NCBI GenBank assembly: GCA_016871805.1
Contig: VHCG01000011.1
Location: forward strand, 1-64,000
From: Verrucomicrobiota bacterium
GTDB taxonomy: Bacteria; Verrucomicrobiota; Verrucomicrobiia; Limisphaerales; UBA9464
Length of the DNA: 64,000 nt
Direction: 5' to 3'
The notes beneath the pieces are model-generated. The model searched no databases and was not told the DNA's origin. It saw only the letters and a program-made list of their open reading frames with translations. How positions within the stretch are numbered: position 1 is the stretch's first letter; each line of letters begins with the position of its first letter. The position numbers and the translations under genes were made by a program. Below, piece by piece: positions 59,967 through 64,000 of the stretch.

Positions 59967-62948
59967 TCAGTCGACACGAGGCGACACCACCCGGAAGAAC
60001 TGGGGTCCATCGCCCGGTTCTGGAATGAGGATTTCCACAGGGCCACTCGTCGCTGCCGGTGGGATCCGGGGGCCGGGACTCCAGGGACCCTTTGCCGCAT
60101 CCGGGCTCGATTCGACCGAGTAGCTCTGCCCTGCGGTCACGGTCACCACGAACCGCATGGACCCCGGAGTCGAGGCCGGACGTTCCACGACCAGGACCTT
60201 CGGTTCCACGGCCGGGACATCGTCCCACCCTGGGGTCCCTCCCATCACAGCGCTGGCGGACCAGGTGCCTGAGGGAAACCGACGTACCAGCGACCGTCCC
60301 TGACCATCGGTGGACGGATGGGGGGCATCGTCATAGGTGAAGGCCTCGAGCGGTTCGCCCCACGGACCGGTGAACACCAGCGTGTCTCCGGCGTTGTTGA
60401 GCTGTCCGGTGAAGGTGCCTTCGATGCGTGCGGACCGTCCGTATCGTTCGAGGAAAGCCTCCCGGTCCCGCACCACGACCGCGTTCTCCCCGGGCAGGAG
60501 CGGACGGGTTTCCCTCGGGAAGGTGAATCCGATCCCGGCACTCAGTTCGGCTCCGGCGAGCGCCACGGGTTCGGTCCCGATGTTCCGGACCTCCAGGAAC
60601 TCGTAGTCGTTCTTGTCCCGAAGGCCCTTCGGATCCGCGGGAGGATGGTACATGATCTCCGAGATCCGGAGAGGCGGCACGGTCGTGGCGTAGTGGCCGA
60701 CGACCGGCGGGCTCCACTTGGTGCCGTTCCTGGCTCGGGCGATCACCCGGGTGCTGGCCTCGACTCGGAAGGACGTCGAGTAGGTCCGGGCGCTTCCGGA
60801 GACAGCGCCCCCGATCGCCCGGGGATCCGATCCGTCCAGGGTGTAGTAGACCGGAAAGGTCGATTCGAGAGTCACGGTGACCCCATTCGGATGGTAGCCG
60901 CTTGCGGGGGAGAGGGTCGGCCACCGGACGATCGTGGAATCGATCCATCCCAGACGCCCGGTCACCCACTTCTTCAGGAAGCCGATCTCCTCCTCGTAGG
61001 TCTTCCCGATGAACCAGTTGGGCCAGACGTATCGGCCAAGGGTCGGCCACCGGACGAAGTTCCGCTGCTGCGCCTCCCTCAGCTGGTTGGTGAGTCCCTC
61101 GATCACCGCGAGGACGTTGCTGGTGGCGAAGGGACCCTGACGGAGTGACGCCCAGCGGTCGGCGTGACGCTGGGTGAACTCCGGATCCTGGAAGAGCTTC
61201 GGATACCACGGATAGTCGGAAGTGCTGATCTGGGGCCAGTACCAGCCATTGGTCTTCCAGCCCTCGGCATAGTCGGCGTTCCCGAGGGACAGGTTGTAGT
61301 CCCAGATCGGACCCATCTTCAGCCGACCGCCCTTGTCCCGATGCATGAAGGTGCTCAGTCGGTAGCCATCGATGTTCTTCATCGTCTCGACCATCCACCA
61401 GTGGTCGATGAAGGCATCGGCGTCGGCATGGGCCGCATAGCCAAGCACGGGGTCCCGGAACTGGGTGCCGTACAGAGCGGTCTCGAACTGGTTCATCGAC
61501 GTCCGGATGGCGGTCCACTGGACCGATCCCAGCTCCCGGGCCCTGGGCCATTCGATGCCCAACTGCTGCCCTCGGGTCGTCGTCACCGCCCAGTCGTTGT
61601 TGTCGAGCCGGTCCTTCTTGAGGATGAACCCACCGCTCAAGTTGGACGGACTCGAATCCGTGGGCTGCAGACCCGAGATGTCGACCCGATCAGCCCCGCC
61701 CTTGATCTTCTCGACCACCACGTACACGCCCCGGTAGTCGGCAGGCTCGAGCGAACCGAGACGGTTGTAGTAGAGCTCCACCAGCCGGGTACGGGGAGCG
61801 TAGCGGCCGATCTGACGGCTCAATTCGTAGGCGACGACATCCCGGATGAGGGTCTTGTCCGTATAGGGCGCGTAGAGGACCCAGTCGGAGTCGGCAGGAA
61901 GGCCGAGGATGGACATGGACCGGTCGGAATCGTCGTCATGGCGGAGCTCGAGGCCCATCGACTGTTTGGGAAATTGTGTCGAGCTCGACCCCCGGATCTC
62001 GAACGTGGCGCGGGTGTGGACGTCGAGTTCCGCCGGCAACAGAGCCCCGAGGTCGCCGGGAAGCCGGGTCCGACCGTCGACCGGCTTGAGGATCGTCACC
62101 GTACCCCGGGTCCGGGAGTCCTGGGAGATGGCCGAGCCGTAGGTGTCGAGGATCACCAGGGGCAGGTTCGAGGAATGGCCCTGGAGTGTTGGATCCACCA
62201 ACGTATAGGCGGTGCCACAGATCGGACCCGGGATGTGCCCCGCCAGGAACTCCCGGGCCCGGATCCGGAGCGTCCGATCCACCCGGAGAGGGGCCTCGTA
62301 GAGGGCTGAGGCTTCCGTCGGGACGGCGCCGTCCAGGGTGTACCGGATCTGTCCGTTGGGATGGGTGGATGTGAGGGCGACCTCGAAGGCGCCGACAAAC
62401 AGACCACCGGACTGCGAATACGCCACCGTCCCGGCGCGGGCTGGAAACCCGGGGGTGTTGCCCACCCGAGGAGTGGGGAGGTTGAGGTACACGGGTGAAC
62501 CGGGCTGGTCCGAGGACAGCCCATACGAGACATCCGCAAACTGCTCAGGGTAGTTCCTGAACTCCGAGGCGACCGTGACGCCATCGGGTCGGACCAGTGC
62601 GAGATAGCCTCCCTTCGACGACAGGCGGAAATTGGTGTGGAGGCCTGTTGGCACCAGGGTCTGGTTCTTCGCCGAGGCGAAGATCACGAAATACCCCCCG
62701 GCTGGGATCGTGTAGACCGGGATCTGCCAAGCGGTCTTGTTGGTGGGCGTGTCCGTCAGGTACCAGCCCCCGATGTCGACGGGATCGGCGCCGGTGTTGC
62801 GGAGTTCGATCCAGTCGGAGTAGGCCTGCTTGTTGTCCGTGAGCACGGTCACGTTGCGGGCCATGAACTCGTTCAGGACCACGTCAGCCGCCGCCCGGCA
62901 TCCGATGAGGACGAGCAGCAGGGACACGAGCAACCGGATGTGGAACAT
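59967..62948 (-). CDS. Large secreted CotH / lamin-tail-domain protein
   Basis: The 993-residue product starts at ATG 62948 with a signal peptide (LLVSLLLVLIGCRAAA). An LTD (lamin-tail) domain follows at about residues 24-125 (VVLNEFMARNVTVLTDNKQAYSDWIELRNTG), then a CHB_HEX-like C-terminal repeat (IRYTLDGAVPTEAS). The CotH-like spore-coat kinase-type domain spans about 300-600 (VYVVVEKIKGGADRVDIS, LGPIWDYNLSLG-like KMGPIWDYNLSLGNADY). A second chitobiase-like repeat (VYYTLDGSDPRA) and a second LTD (about 790-890, ISEIMYHPPADPKGLRDKNDYEFLEVRN) complete it. The architecture is common in Verrucomicrobia surface proteins; the role is unknown. Secretion by a general route is likely. Confidence 0.9.
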   Translation of the reverse strand: MFHIRLLVSLLLVLIGCRAAADVVLNEFMARNVTVLTDNKQAYSDWIELRNTGADPVDIGGWYLTDTPTNKTAWQIPVYTIPAGGYFVIFASAKNQTLVPTGLHTNFRLSSKGGYLALVRPDGVTVASEFRNYPEQFADVSYGLSSDQPGSPVYLNLPTPRVGNTPGFPARAGTVAYSQSGGLFVGAFEVALTSTHPNGQIRYTLDGAVPTEASALYEAPLRVDRTLRIRAREFLAGHIPGPICGTAYTLVDPTLQGHSSNLPLVILDTYGSAISQDSRTRGTVTILKPVDGRTRLPGDLGALLPAELDVHTRATFEIRGSSSTQFPKQSMGLELRHDDDSDRSMSILGLPADSDWVLYAPYTDKTLIRDVVAYELSRQIGRYAPRTRLVELYYNRLGSLEPADYRGVYVVVEKIKGGADRVDISGLQPTDSSPSNLSGGFILKKDRLDNNDWAVTTTRGQQLGIEWPRARELGSVQWTAIRTSMNQFETALYGTQFRDPVLGYAAHADADAFIDHWWMVETMKNIDGYRLSTFMHRDKGGRLKMGPIWDYNLSLGNADYAEGWKTNGWYWPQISTSDYPWYPKLFQDPEFTQRHADRWASLRQGPFATSNVLAVIEGLTNQLREAQQRNFVRWPTLGRYVWPNWFIGKTYEEEIGFLKKWVTGRLGWIDSTIVRWPTLSPASGYHPNGVTVTLESTFPVYYTLDGSDPRAIGGAVSGSARTYSTSFRVEASTRVIARARNGTKWSPPVVGHYATTVPPLRISEIMYHPPADPKGLRDKNDYEFLEVRNIGTEPVALAGAELSAGIGFTFPRETRPLLPGENAVVVRDREAFLERYGRSARIEGTFTGQLNNAGDTLVFTGPWGEPLEAFTYDDAPHPSTDGQGRSLVRRFPSGTWSASAVMGGTPGWDDVPAVEPKVLVVERPASTPGSMRFVVTVTAGQSYSVESSPDAAKGPWSPGPRIPPAATSGPVEILIPEPGDGPQFFRVVSPRVD

Positions 62949-63089
62949 GGTGGACGGGGGACGATGACACCTGGGAACGGTGGATTCACGCCCAACCTGC
63001 GCCCAACCCCGGTCATCCTCCCGGGAATTCCTTTGACTCTGCGGAACCGACACTGACCTTGGCCGGGTTCCATCACCCCGTCCCACACC

Positions 63090-64000
63090 ATGAAACCTCT
63101 GTCCCGTCTCCTTCTCCTCCCGCTGTCCACGCTGCTTGCAGTCGCCTCCCTTGGCGCCGAACTCGGGGATCCCGCCCCGGCCCTCGACATCAAGGAATGG
63201 ATCAAGGGCGGTCCCGTTGACATCGCCGCCGGCAAGGGCAAGACGGTCCACGTCGTCGAATTCTGGGCCACCTGGTGTGGTCCCTGCCGGACCAGCATCC
63301 CGCACCTGACCGAGCTCCAGAAGCGGTTCAAGGACAAGGGAGTGGTGTTCATAGGGGTCTCGAACGAGAAGTCCGACGTCGTGAAGAAGTTCGTCACCAA
63401 GATGGGCGACAAGATGGACTACGCCGTCGCGATCGACGGCGGCAAGACCTCCGAGGGCTACATGGAGGCCTTCAACATCAATGGCATCCCGCACGCGTTC
63501 GTGGTCGACAAGGACGGTCGCATCGTCTGGCAGGGCCATCCGATGGCAGGGCTCGACTCCACCCTCGAGAAGGTGGTGAACGGCAAGTATGACCTCGCAT
63601 CCGCGAAGGCCGAAGCGGCGAAGGAAGCGGCCGCCCAAGAGAAGGAGATGGCGGCGCAGAAGAAGCTCCAGAAGCTCGCGAAGCTGATCGGCGAGGGCCG
63701 GGATGACGCCGAGACCAAGAAGCTCGAGGAGGAGCTGGTGGCGCTCGACAAGGAGCAGGGCGGTCTCTTCAACGGCCAGACCTTCGAGCCGGCGGATTTC
63801 CGGAAGCGGGTGGCCTTCATGCCGAAGTTCCAGAAATACCAGCAGGCCCTCATGAAGGGCGAGGACCCGGCCACTCTGGCCGCCTTGGAGAAGGAACTCG
63901 TGGCCGGCGCCCCCAAGGACTTCGACCTCGAAGGGTTCAAGACAATGTTCCGCAACCAGATGGAGCTCCAGAAGGTGACCCCGCTCCTCGAGACCTACCT
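63090..64000 (+). CDS. Thioredoxin-domain lipoprotein/periplasmic protein (3'-partial)
   Basis: From ATG 63090 a signal peptide (LLLLPLSTLLAVASLGA) is followed by a thioredoxin fold of the TlpA/AhpC type. The active site is WATWCGPCR with Cys63 and Cys66, and the later cis-proline loop is NGIPHAFVVDKDGRIVWQGHP. After residue about 165 a long Lys/Glu/Ala-rich helical region (KAEAAKEAAAQEKEMAAQ) extends beyond the usual domain. The reading frame is still open at the window edge (residue 303). It may be a redox or cytochrome-maturation-type protein. It is divergent from the CotH gene by 141 bases. Confidence 0.88.
   Translation, partial: MKPLSRLLLLPLSTLLAVASLGAELGDPAPALDIKEWIKGGPVDIAAGKGKTVHVVEFWATWCGPCRTSIPHLTELQKRFKDKGVVFIGVSNEKSDVVKKFVTKMGDKMDYAVAIDGGKTSEGYMEAFNINGIPHAFVVDKDGRIVWQGHPMAGLDSTLEKVVNGKYDLASAKAEAAKEAAAQEKEMAAQKKLQKLAKLIGEGRDDAETKKLEEELVALDKEQGGLFNGQTFEPADFRKRVAFMPKFQKYQQALMKGEDPATLAALEKELVAGAPKDFDLEGFKTMFRNQMELQKVTPLLETY

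Noticed and set aside
62949-63638. In-frame upstream extension of the CotH/lamin-tail gene
   Set aside because: It lies antisense to the thioredoxin gene and precedes an obvious signal peptide at ATG 62948.

Overview
The window reads as a chromosomal piece of a GC-rich Gram-negative bacterium, most likely a member of the Verrucomicrobiota (Limisphaerales/Pedosphaera-like). This is inferred from the gene repertoire: an exosortase, a DUF6807/PmoA-like secreted protein, a large lamin-tail/CotH surface protein, trypsin-like PDZ proteases, a Tat/lipoprotein TIM-barrel isomerase beside a nucleoside-type MFS transporter, and an ArsR-methyltransferase fusion. No rRNA, insertion sequence, prophage or CRISPR array was seen. 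Four tRNA genes (Leu-CAA, Ile-CAU type, Gly-GCC, Pro-UGG) all lie on the minus strand and all encode their CCA end.

Layout. 1-8.7 kb: a secreted C-type lectin-like protein, tRNA-Leu, a DUF6807 protein, an ABC exporter, Xaa-Pro aminopeptidase, purC, an ArsR-methyltransferase fusion and tRNA-Ile2. 8.9-24.3 kb: an exosortase coupled to a NusG-like factor, mnmG with two perfect parS-type palindromes in and beside it, a hydroxyproline-epimerase-type enzyme, an MBOAT/SGNH acylation pair, an asnB-type amidotransferase overlapping a GT4 glycosyltransferase, purF, dnaN behind a repeat-rich control region, a GT2 glycosyltransferase and a SurA-like chaperone. The parS sites with mnmG and dnaN suggest that the region is close to the replication origin.

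24.3-36.4 kb: pdxA, an unrecognised protein, tRNA-Gly, then a tight five-gene minus-strand operon with two circularly permuted ATP-grasp proteins, two alpha-E modules (one fused, one free) and two transglutaminases, followed upstream by tRNA-Pro. This looks like a peptide-ligation/processing system of unknown product. 36.4-45.1 kb: mfd, a tandem HtrA-like protease and catalytically dead paralogue, a strong shared terminator, and ilvD.

45.1-64 kb: accessory material. It contains a frameshifted Rpn-type nuclease gene, small unknown proteins, a secreted barrel-like protein, three consecutive unknown membrane/coiled-coil genes, a prolyl-oligopeptidase-like gene broken by an amber codon and a G-run frameshift, a gspE-gspF pair, an SDR/TIM-barrel/MFS group, an NDUFA9-like epimerase, a 993-residue CotH/lamin-tail protein, and a thioredoxin-domain protein cut by the window end. 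Cell-surface polysaccharide and secretion functions recur throughout, mixed with single housekeeping genes (purC, purF, dnaN, pdxA, mfd, ilvD, mnmG).
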